Of a DNA stretch of 64,000 nt, positions 56,108 to 64,000 are shown one piece after another. Position numbers and translations under genes: made by a program. The notes beneath the pieces are model-generated. The model ran no database searches. It was not told the DNA's origin and saw nothing but the letters and a program-made list of their open reading frames with translations. The stretch lies in assembly GCA_037045435.1 (NCBI GenBank), contig JBAOID010000031.1:62001-126000 (forward strand). The letters are read 5' to 3'. This DNA comes from CBDUEF01 sp018063485 (lineage in GTDB: Bacteria; Pseudomonadota; Alphaproteobacteria; Rhodobacterales; Rhodobacteraceae). The first letter of the stretch is position 1, and every line of letters begins with the position of its first letter.

Positions 56108-58576
56108 TCACGGCGCGGGTGTCAGATGCGTGGTGCCGACGGCCGCTGCGCGGGCAAGGTCGGGATCAAGCGACATCGGGATATATTCACCGCGCCGCCA
56201 CAACTCGCCCAGATCATCGTAGAACCGCGAGAGAGGGTGGCCCGATTGCCCGGTGGACAGCACAAACACCGAGGAATCCGGGTCGGCAAAATCGTAAACC
56301 CCACGATAACCCGCGCCATGCACGTTCAGATAGGGGTTCGGCCCGGTGCCTTTGGTGCGCCCGCGCAGCAAGGTGTTGTCGCCGCCCGAGGTGGATTGCC
56401 GGATATCGACGAAATAGCGCAACACCGGCACATCGCCGAGAACCGGGTGATCATGGGTGGCCTGATGGGCATCGCCCCAGCGCCAGCTTTCCAGATTTGG
56501 CCCGTATCTTTCCGACAACTCCAGCAAGGCATCATCCAGCGCCTGGCGGGCGATTTCCGGGCAGGTTTCCACCGGGGCCGATTGCACCACATCGCACCAG
56601 ACCGAAGCCCCGCCGGTATTGCGGTAGACCCGTTCGATGAAATCGGCATCGGGATGGGTAAAGTGATCCTCCATCGGGCCAAGTTCGTCGCGCGCCAGCC
56701 GCTCTTGCAAGGCGCGCAGCCAAGCCTCCGCGATCAGGGGCTCGGGCAGATGTTCGTTCATCTCGCCGTTCCAGGCCGCCAGCAGCTTCAGCGCGCGCTG
56801 GCGCAGCCGGTCGGTGGTGCCATCGGCAGCGGTCTCGCCGGTGAACCACAGGTCAGCCCCGATCAGCGGCAAAAGATTACGTGCCGTGGGAGAAACCGTA
56901 TCAAGCTGCGCCTCGATGAAACTGTCGCGGGTGTGAACCTCACGCGTTTTCATCAGCGCCAGCCAGCGTTGGATGCGCTGGGTGTCGCCCCAATCATAGC
57001 TGACATGCAGCGGGAACGGGCGATCCACCGTCTTGTTGTTGGTGTTGCCCAAAAGGCCCGAGTTGGGGTCCACTTGGCGCGGATTGTCCTCATAGGGCAA
57101 GATGCCGGCCCAGCGGTTGGCATCCTGCCAACCGGGGGCGGGCATCCGGCCCTTGGTGGCGTGGCTGGGGTCACGCGCGGGCATCGCCCCGATGGTTTGC
57201 AGCGCGATGCCCTTGGTATCGGCCAGCATCAGGTTTTGGGAGGGAGCGATAAACAGCCGGCCGGCCTCGATCGCGGCATCCACCGATTGCGCCTGCATCA
57301 GATGAATGGCCGCTGTCATCGAGGTGTCCTTGTCCGACAGCGCCGTCCATTCCAATGCGGCCACATGGCCCGCTGGCGTGATTGAGGCCAGATCGTAATG
57401 CGAGCCGGGCAGGATCGGGCCGCTTTCAGACCAGCGCAGGGTAAGGGTTATCGGATCGGCACCCTTGACGGTGACGATGGTACGCCGGGTCAGAAAGGGT
57501 TTGGGGCCGGTAGGGGTGATATATTCTTCAGGGTTGGCCGGGTTGACCTTTTCGATGATCACGTCTTGATCATCAAGATAAGATGAGGTCAGACCCCAAC
57601 CCAAGCTGTCGGATCGGCCCAGCAAGACCACTGGCATCCCCGGAATGGTGGCTCCGATGACGCCGCCGCTGCGCAGTTGCAGGCGGGCCAGATACCAGAT
57701 TGTTGGTGCGCTGAACCCAAGATGCGGATCATTGGCCAGCAGCGAGCCACCTGCCGCCGAGCGCGAGGGCATCGCAGCCCAAGCATTCGAGGCCCCGGCG
57801 AATGCGGCGCTGTGAAAGGGCGAGAGCGGGTCATCGAGATAGGCCATGCGGGTTTTGGCGGGCGAAGGCATCCCTTCGGGCATCAGGCTGGCATAATCGG
57901 GCAGGGCCATCACGCCCTTGCTGGTGTCATCAGCCAGAATATCGCCCAGACGTTGCGGCGACAAGATCAGCGACAGTTGCGCGCGCAGCACCTCCGATTC
58001 CAGATGCGATGACAGTTGCACCGCCATCAGCTTCATGATCGCGATGGAATTGGCCGCAGACCATGCGGAAATCTCATTGCTGAAAAGGAAGAACTCGGGC
58101 GCGCCTCGACCGCGGGCACCGGTATTCACCTCGGTGATCCAGGCATTGACGCCGGCCGCATAGGCCTCAAGCGCGGTTTTGGTTTCGGCGTCCTGGGCGG
58201 CGACCGAGCTTTGCGAAAGGGTGTAAAGATCAAGCCTGCGCATCAGCTCATCAATTTTGACGGTGCGGGGGCCGAAGATTTCCGACAGTTTCCCCTGCGC
58301 AGTGCGGCGCAGCATGGTCATCTGCCACAGCCGATCCTGGGCATGGGCAAACCCCAGGGCGAAATAGACATCGGCGTCGGTTTTGCCAAAGATATGCGGC
58401 ACATCGGAATTGTTGCGCACAATCTCGACGGGTGCAGAAATCCCGGCCTCGGCAAAATCCTCATTATAGTCGGGCAGTGAGCGGCTGAGGACGTAATAGG
58501 CTAGAAACCCGGCGATCAGCGCCAGCACCACAAGACCCGTGAACAGCCGCAACAGCCAGCGGATAAGAAGAACCAT
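56108..58576 (-). CDS. Penicillin acylase-family Ntn hydrolase
   Basis: Precursor of a periplasmic amidase, 822 residues. An N-terminal membrane helix or signal (about 4-30) is followed by the alpha-chain part SDVPHIFGKTDADVYFALGFAHAQDRLWQM. The predicted autocatalytic cleavage lies before S263 in FAGASNAWAAMP, which becomes the nucleophile of the beta chain, followed by GGSLLANDPHLGFSAPTIW. The ATG at 58576 (MVLLIRW) has an AAGGA site. The longer upstream frame is unlikely. Relatives act on penicillins, acyl-homoserine lactones or other N-acyl compounds. The substrate here is unknown, and quorum quenching is possible. Confidence 0.87.
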   Translation of the reverse strand: MVLLIRWLLRLFTGLVVLALIAGFLAYYVLSRSLPDYNEDFAEAGISAPVEIVRNNSDVPHIFGKTDADVYFALGFAHAQDRLWQMTMLRRTAQGKLSEIFGPRTVKIDELMRRLDLYTLSQSSVAAQDAETKTALEAYAAGVNAWITEVNTGARGRGAPEFFLFSNEISAWSAANSIAIMKLMAVQLSSHLESEVLRAQLSLILSPQRLGDILADDTSKGVMALPDYASLMPEGMPSPAKTRMAYLDDPLSPFHSAAFAGASNAWAAMPSRSAAGGSLLANDPHLGFSAPTIWYLARLQLRSGGVIGATIPGMPVVLLGRSDSLGWGLTSSYLDDQDVIIEKVNPANPEEYITPTGPKPFLTRRTIVTVKGADPITLTLRWSESGPILPGSHYDLASITPAGHVAALEWTALSDKDTSMTAAIHLMQAQSVDAAIEAGRLFIAPSQNLMLADTKGIALQTIGAMPARDPSHATKGRMPAPGWQDANRWAGILPYEDNPRQVDPNSGLLGNTNNKTVDRPFPLHVSYDWGDTQRIQRWLALMKTREVHTRDSFIEAQLDTVSPTARNLLPLIGADLWFTGETAADGTTDRLRQRALKLLAAWNGEMNEHLPEPLIAEAWLRALQERLARDELGPMEDHFTHPDADFIERVYRNTGGASVWCDVVQSAPVETCPEIARQALDDALLELSERYGPNLESWRWGDAHQATHDHPVLGDVPVLRYFVDIRQSTSGGDNTLLRGRTKGTGPNPYLNVHGAGYRGVYDFADPDSSVFVLSTGQSGHPLSRFYDDLGELWRRGEYIPMSLDPDLARAAAVGTTHLTPAP

Positions 58577-58656
58577 GATGCGCTGTCCTTGACGCCGTGA
58601 ACTTGATGCGTTCCTAGTCGGTTTGACAGAATTGGGCAATGGAGCGGGAGAGCGGT

Positions 58657-59520
58657 ATGGCACGGGTGGCATTTTTGGGCTTGGGGGTGATGGGATATCC
58701 GATGGCAGGGCATCTGGCCGCCAAGGGGCATCAGGTGACGGTGTATAATCGCACGGCTGCCAAAGCGCAGGCCTGGGTGGCCCAACACGGCGGCAGTTTT
58801 GCGACCACTCCGGCCGCGGCCGCCAGGGGTGCAGAATTGGTGATGTCCTGTGTCGGGAATGACGACGATCTGCGCGCAGTATGTTTGGGGCCTGAGGCTG
58901 CCTTTGCCGGCATGGTGCGCGGGGCGGTCTTTGTCGATCACACCACGGTATCGGCGGCGGTGACGCGAGAGCTTTCGGGCGCAGCAAAGGATCTGGGGAT
59001 CGGCTTTGTCGATGCACCAGTGTCGGGCGGGCAGGCGGGGGCTGAGAACGGCGTTCTGTCGATCATGTGCGGCGGCGACGCGGCGCAATATGCGCAGGCC
59101 GAACCAGTGATGGCCGCCTATGCCCGGATTTGCCGCCGCCTGGGTGACAGCGGGGCCGGGCAATTGGCCAAGATGATGAATCAGATCTGCATTGCCGGAC
59201 TTATGCAGGGCCTGTCCGAGGCGCTGGCCTTTGGCGAAAAGGCGGGGCTGGATGGCGAAGCGGTGGTCGAGGTGATTTCCCAAGGCGCCGCCGGTTCCTG
59301 GCAGATGGTCAACCGCCACAAGACCATGCTGGCCGACAAATTCGATTACGGCTTTGCCGTGGATTGGATGCGCAAGGATCTGGGGATTTGCCTGCAAACC
59401 GCCAATGAAATCGGCGCACGCCTGCCGGTGACAGCGCTTGTCGATCAGTTTTACAAGGATGTGCAACTGATGGGAGGCGGGCGCGATGATACATCGAGCC
59501 TGATTCGCAGATTGCGCTAG
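58657..59520 (+). CDS. 3-hydroxyisobutyrate dehydrogenase-family oxidoreductase
   Basis: NAD(P)-dependent beta-hydroxyacid dehydrogenase of 287 residues. The Rossmann motif is VAFLGLGVMGYPMAGHLA (about 4-21), with VYNRT further on. The family signature is FVDAPVSGGQAGAENG, and the catalytic lysine is in GQLAKMMNQ. The C-terminal helical domain contains FGEKAGLDGEAVVEVIS and DWMRKDLGICLQTAN. The ATG at 58657 is preferred. An in-frame ATG at 58639 would add six residues. It is divergent from the penicillin acylase gene. Substrate (3-hydroxyisobutyrate, tartronate semialdehyde, or another) undetermined. Confidence 0.85.
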   Translation: MARVAFLGLGVMGYPMAGHLAAKGHQVTVYNRTAAKAQAWVAQHGGSFATTPAAAARGAELVMSCVGNDDDLRAVCLGPEAAFAGMVRGAVFVDHTTVSAAVTRELSGAAKDLGIGFVDAPVSGGQAGAENGVLSIMCGGDAAQYAQAEPVMAAYARICRRLGDSGAGQLAKMMNQICIAGLMQGLSEALAFGEKAGLDGEAVVEVISQGAAGSWQMVNRHKTMLADKFDYGFAVDWMRKDLGICLQTANEIGARLPVTALVDQFYKDVQLMGGGRDDTSSLIRRLR

Positions 59521-59529
59521 GTCAGAGGT

Positions 59530-59579
59530 GGGGTAACCCCCGAGTTCGCCGCAAGCGCCCGGGGATCGGTGGTTATCCC
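59530..59579. other. Long imperfect hairpin between convergent genes
   Basis: GGGGTAACC at 59530-59538 can pair with GGTTATCCC at 59571-59579, with one G-T pair. An inner CCC...GGG extends the fold. It lies 10 bases beyond each stop of two convergent genes and may act as a shared 3' structure. There is no clear T-tract. Confidence 0.4.
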
Positions 59580-59589
59580 GACTTGACCG

Positions 59590-60159
59590 TCAAGGAATGA
59601 TGCGGCTGTATTTTACACCCGCCAGGGTTGCCCCGGCAATCAGGCCCTGCTGGCCAAAGACAAGGCCGATCACCGGGTCGATCTCGGTGGTTTCCTTGCC
59701 CAGGCTTGCGCCTTGTTCGGGGGTGGCATAGCGCACTTCTGCACCCGCAGCCCAACCCGAGCCGCGGCGGAAGGTCGACAATGCGCCATCAGTCATGAAA
59801 AACAGCGCGTGAGCGTATTGCTGCGCGCCGATCTGAAAACCAATGGTGGCGCGGGTGGCCGAATAATAATCGACCGTGGTGCCGTTGATCTGCAAAGCCC
59901 CCCGCCCATAACCACCACCGATGCCGAAACCGGCTTCGGTGACCAGCGGCATGTAAAGAACACCATAAGCCTTGCCCGCCAGATCGCGGGTGCCGGGATA
60001 GCGGTCAAAAAGATAATCGCGCGTGGCCGAAACCCGTGCGTCAATCTGAGCGGCACCACGCCCCCCCACTCCGTTACCGATAACGGTATTTTCACACCCG
60101 GCCAGCAGCAGGGCTGCTGCACTGGTGCCCAAAAACCCGCGACGCGAATACTGTGTCAT
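59590..60159 (-). CDS. SYLF/Ysc84-type lipid-binding lipoprotein with Tat-like signal
   Basis: Protein of 189 residues. The signal is RRGFLGTSAAALLLAGC, combining a twin-arginine motif and a lipobox, so it is probably a Tat-exported lipoprotein. The rest matches the SYLF domain: ARVSATRDYLFDRYPGTRDL, AYGVLYMPLVTEAGFGIGGGYGRG, DYYSATRATIGFQIGAQ and LALFF-type strands. SYLF domains bind phosphoinositides in eukaryotes. In bacteria the function is not known. The ATG at 60159 is chosen because the signal begins there. Downstream of hemB on the same strand. Confidence 0.83.
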   Translation of the reverse strand: MTQYSRRGFLGTSAAALLLAGCENTVIGNGVGGRGAAQIDARVSATRDYLFDRYPGTRDLAGKAYGVLYMPLVTEAGFGIGGGYGRGALQINGTTVDYYSATRATIGFQIGAQQYAHALFFMTDGALSTFRRGSGWAAGAEVRYATPEQGASLGKETTEIDPVIGLVFGQQGLIAGATLAGVKYSRIIP

Positions 60160-60271
60160 TCTATCTGCCCTCTGCCTTGGGGAACTCTGGCTGGTTCCAT
60201 TGCGTGACAGCCTAGCGCTTTTTGCATCGGCTGTCATCTGCCCCACCGCGCCCTGCGCGACGCACCGCCGC

Positions 60272-61267
<996 letters not shown>

Positions 61268-61382
61268 GGCGGGGCCTTTCACGGCAAAGGGGCTTGCGAT
61301 ATGTTGCTCTGCCTGCCATGGAAAGACGCGCGCCTCAAGCAGACAAAGGCGCAAGGATGCAGGAAATCACGGGGTCGTTAGG

Positions 61383-61907
61383 GTGCAGTGGTATCAGGTC
61401 GTCTTTGAATTGATCGACATGCGGTCGTTTTCAAACCTGTGGTATTGGATCGTTCTGGCCGTGGTGTGGTCGATGGCCAGCCATTGGGTGCTGGGTGTGC
61501 CCTATGACATGATCAGCCGCGCGCGCCGGATGGGCGAGGGCGCGATGATTGATCTGGAGTTGCTGACCCGGATCAACACCCAGCGGTTGCTTTACATCGT
61601 CAACCTCGGCGGCACTTGGATTTTCGGATTCATGTGCTTTATTCTGTCGGGGTTGTTGGTGCTGGCGATCTATTACCGGCTTGAGTTTGCCCAAGCGGTC
61701 TTGTTCATTCTGGTGCCGATGCTGATTGTCATGGCCATGTCTGTTCGCTCGTCTGGCTTGATCGCCGCGGGCGAAGACACCGGTGAGGCTTTGCTGCGCC
61801 GCTTGCACAGGCACAGGCTTTCCACCCAGGTGGTTGGAATGTTCGCGATTTTCGTGACCTCGCTTTACGGTATGTGGTTCAATCTGCACATCAATGTTCT
61901 GGGCTAA
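61383..61907 (+). CDS. Conserved four-helix membrane protein (often labelled component of SufBCD complex)
   Basis: Inner-membrane protein of 174 residues with about four hydrophobic helices: WYWIVLAVVWSMASHWVLG, LLYIVNLGGTWIFGFMCF, VLFILVPMLIVMAM and a last one near FAIFVTSLYGMWFNLHI. The start is placed at the GTG at 61383 (VQWYQVVFELIDMRSF). A shorter start at the ATG 61419 is possible. Databases of Rhodobacteraceae tend to call this family a component of SufBCD complex, but no suf genes are here and no Fe-S motif is visible. It lies 13 bases upstream of mfd. Confidence 0.65.
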   Translation: MQWYQVVFELIDMRSFSNLWYWIVLAVVWSMASHWVLGVPYDMISRARRMGEGAMIDLELLTRINTQRLLYIVNLGGTWIFGFMCFILSGLLVLAIYYRLEFAQAVLFILVPMLIVMAMSVRSSGLIAAGEDTGEALLRRLHRHRLSTQVVGMFAIFVTSLYGMWFNLHINVLG

Positions 61908-61920
61908 AGGATCAGCCCGA

Positions 61921-64000
61921 TGAGTTCAAAACCGCAACGCCTGACCTTGGGAGGCGCGCCCGAGGGATTTGACGCCATGCTTTTGGCGCGGGAACTGGCG
62001 CGCGGAGCGCCGGTGGTTCACATCGCGCGCGACGACAAGCGGATGGAGGCGATGCGTATCGCCTTGTCTGTGGTGGCCCCGCAAGCGGTGGTGCTGGAAC
62101 TGCCGGCCTGGGATTGCCTGCCCTATGATCGGGTCTCGCCCAATCCCGAAATTCTGGCGCGGCGGATGTCCACACTTGCCGTTCTGGCTTCGGGCCTGTC
62201 TGGTCCTTTCATCTTGTTGACCACAATGAGTGCGGCAACCCAGAGGCTTCCCGCGCGTGAGGTGATGCGCGAGGCCTCCTTTGCCGCCCGTGTGGGCGAC
62301 CGCGTGGACGAGCAGCAATTGCGGGTCTTTCTGACCCGTATGGGCTTTTCGCCGGTTTCTACCGTGGCCGAGCCGGGAGATTTTGCGCTGCGTGGTGGGA
62401 TTGTCGATATTTTTCCGCCCGGCGACGGCGGCCCGGTGCGGCTGGATTTCTTTGGCGACGTGCTGGACGGCGCGCGCCGCTTTGATCCCGTCAGCCAGCG
62501 CACCACCGAGAAACTGACAGCGGTGGAATTCGCGCCGATGTCCGAGGTGATCCTGGACGATGCCGCGATCACGCGGTTTCGGCAGAATTACCGGGTGGAA
62601 TTTGGCACCGCCGGATCGGATGATCCTTTGTATGAGGCGGTCAGCGCCGGGCGCAAGCATCAGGGGATGGAGCATTGGCTGCCCTATTTCCACGCCCGGA
62701 TGCAATCCCTGTTCGATTATCTGCCAAGCGCTTCGGTGATGCTGGATGATCAGGTCACGCCTGCGCGCCTGTCGCGTTGGGAGGGGATCGAGGATCAATA
62801 CGACGCAAGGCTTGAGGCGATGAAGGCCAAGGGACGGCTGGATACAGTCTATAAGCCCTGCGCGCCGGGGTTGCTGTATCTTGATGATCCGGCGTGGGAG
62901 GCGGCTTTGGCCGACCATCGGGTGATCCAGCTTTCGCCCTTGCCGCAAGCGCCGGGGCCGGGGGTTCTGGATGCGGGCGGGCGCGCCGGGCGCAGTTTTT
63001 CGCCGGAACGCCAGCAGGAGAATATCAGTCTTTTCGGGGCATTGGTTGATCATCTTAAAACTCTGTCGCAAGAGCGGCAGGTGATTATTGCCTCATGGAC
63101 CGAAGGTGCGCGCGAGCGCCTCAAGGGGTTGTTGGAGGACCAGGGCCACAAGGACGCACGCGAAGTGGCCGATCTGCGCGCCATTCCCGACGGACGCGGC
63201 GGCGTGTTTTTGATGGTCTGGGCGCTGGAGTCGGGTTTTGTGGCACCGGGTCTTGCGGTGATCTCCGAGCAAGACGTTTTGGGCGACCGGCTGGTGTCCA
63301 AGCCGCGCAAACGCCGCAAGGCGGATAACTTCCTTCGTGAGGTGGATACGCTGACCCCCGGCGATCTGGTGGTGCATGTCGAACATGGGGTCGGCCGCTA
63401 TCTGGGCCTTGAAACCATCACTGCCCTGGGTGCGCCCCATGCCTGCGTGGCCTTGGAATATGCCGAGAACGCAAAACTTTACCTGCCGGTCGAGAATATC
63501 GAGCTGCTGAGTCGCTATGGCCATGAGGAGGGGTTGCTTGACCGTTTGGGCGGTGGCGCGTGGCAAGCCAAGAAAGCCAAACTCAAGGAACGTATCCGCG
63601 AGATTGCCGACAAGCTGATGCGGATTGCCGCCGAACGCGCCCTGCGCCATGCGCCGATATTGGAGGCACCGCATTCGATCTGGGAGGCTTTTGCCGCGCG
63701 TTTTCCCTATACGGAAACCGAAGATCAACTGTCCGCGATTGCCGATGTGGTGGCTGATCTGGAAAAAGGCGCGCCGATGGATCGGCTGGTGGTGGGCGAT
63801 GTGGGGTTCGGCAAGACCGAAGTCGCCATGCGGGCAGCTTTTGTGGCGGCAATGTCGGGAATGCAGGTGGCGGTGATTGCGCCGACAACGCTGCTGGCCC
63901 GCCAACATTACCGCAGCTTTGCCGAGCGGTTTCGCGGCTTTCCGGTGTCGGTGCGCCCGCTATCGCGCTTTGTCAGCGCCAAAGACGCCAATGCCACCCG
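61921..64000 (+). CDS. mfd: Transcription-repair coupling factor Mfd (5' part)
   Basis: ATP-dependent translocase that removes stalled RNA polymerase and recruits UvrA. The reading frame is open and clean from the ATG at 61921 (AAAGGA site) to the window end, about 693 residues of the usual 1150. The UvrB-homology module spans the first 350 residues (VVLELPAWDCLPYDRVSPNPEI, FALRGGIVDIFPPG). The RNA-polymerase-interacting CarD-like domain follows (LREVDTLTPGDLVVHVEHGVGRYLG). The helicase Walker A is LVVGDVGFGKTEVAMRAAF and motif Ia VIAPTTLLARQHY. The remainder lies outside. Confidence 0.95.

Noticed and set aside
58577..59017. N-terminal extension of the penicillin acylase.
   Set aside because: The extra 147 codons are proline/arginine-rich and overlap the divergent dehydrogenase gene. 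The signal-like helix begins at the ATG at 58576, which has a good ribosome site.

Overview
The window is about 64 kb of GC-rich chromosome from an alphaproteobacterium, almost certainly a member of the Rhodobacteraceae (Rhodobacterales). The evidence is the dusB(nifR3)-ntrB-ntrC-ntrY-ntrX-hfq-hflX block, an NtrC without the sigma-54 contact loop, a fused IspDF, a CckA kinase with a CtrA-type box upstream, a HemB lacking the zinc cysteines, and the rpmF-plsX-fabH-ihfA-merR operon. I see no insertion sequence, prophage, CRISPR array, rRNA operon or origin. It reads as a dense core housekeeping segment, and no gap between genes exceeds about 300 bases.

Layout. 1-5.0 kb (minus strand): cupin, corrinoid-reductive-activator-like Fe-S/ASKHA protein, ECF sigma factor and membrane anti-sigma factor, with dcd and tRNA-Pro upstream. 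5.2-9.5 kb (minus): DUF177, rpmF, plsX, fabH, ihfA, merR, a phospholipid/fatty-acid initiation operon. 9.7-13.6 kb (plus): BamE-like lipoprotein, OlsB-like acyltransferase, ABC-F ATPase, outer-membrane beta-barrel. 13.8-17.7 kb (plus): cysS, cimA, squalene/phytoene-synthase-like gene. 17.8-25 kb: MFS exporter, AlkA-type glycosylase, esterase, glucokinase, LysR/phytanoyl-CoA dioxygenase pair, TDT-type transporter, glutamine amidotransferase. 25-36 kb (mostly plus): guaB, rsmB, cckA, sulfotransferase-like gene, recA, alaS, DUF1330, class II amidotransferase. 36-42.8 kb: typA, catalase with divergent oxyR, lipA, dihaem cytochrome c. 42.9-46.2 kb: hpt with a coupled 59-residue membrane protein, a COQ10/START protein, and the overlapping chain ispDF-pgpA-cinA. 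46.3-55.3 kb: nitrogen regulation, hfq, hflX. 55.3-64 kb: M55 peptidase, penicillin acylase, a beta-hydroxyacid dehydrogenase, SYLF lipoprotein, hemB, a small membrane protein and the 5' part of mfd.

Sequence quality matters for reading this annotation. At least 30 single-base indels, nearly all insertions, break genes that cannot plausibly be dead (dcd, ihfA, fabH, cysS, guaB, typA and others), and one also disturbs the T-loop of the tRNA. guaB alone carries about eleven. These genes are reported here as single frameshifted features spanning the intact family-length product, because assembly error is the best explanation. Several indels lie in or beside GANTC, the CcrM methylation site.

Functional themes. 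Cell-cycle control is represented by CckA and a CtrA box. Nitrogen sensing is represented by two NtrB/C-type two-component systems, both with regulators lacking GAFTGA. Oxidative stress is represented by OxyR and catalase. Membrane lipid biogenesis is represented by plsX, fabH, the OlsB-like protein and pgpA. Isoprenoid and haem precursor synthesis is represented by ispDF and hemB. No clearly new multi-gene defence or biosynthetic system is visible. The least explained items are the cupin/RACo-like/ECF stretch, the hpt-coupled microprotein, the sulfotransferase between cckA and recA, and an AT-richer 3' half of cysS.
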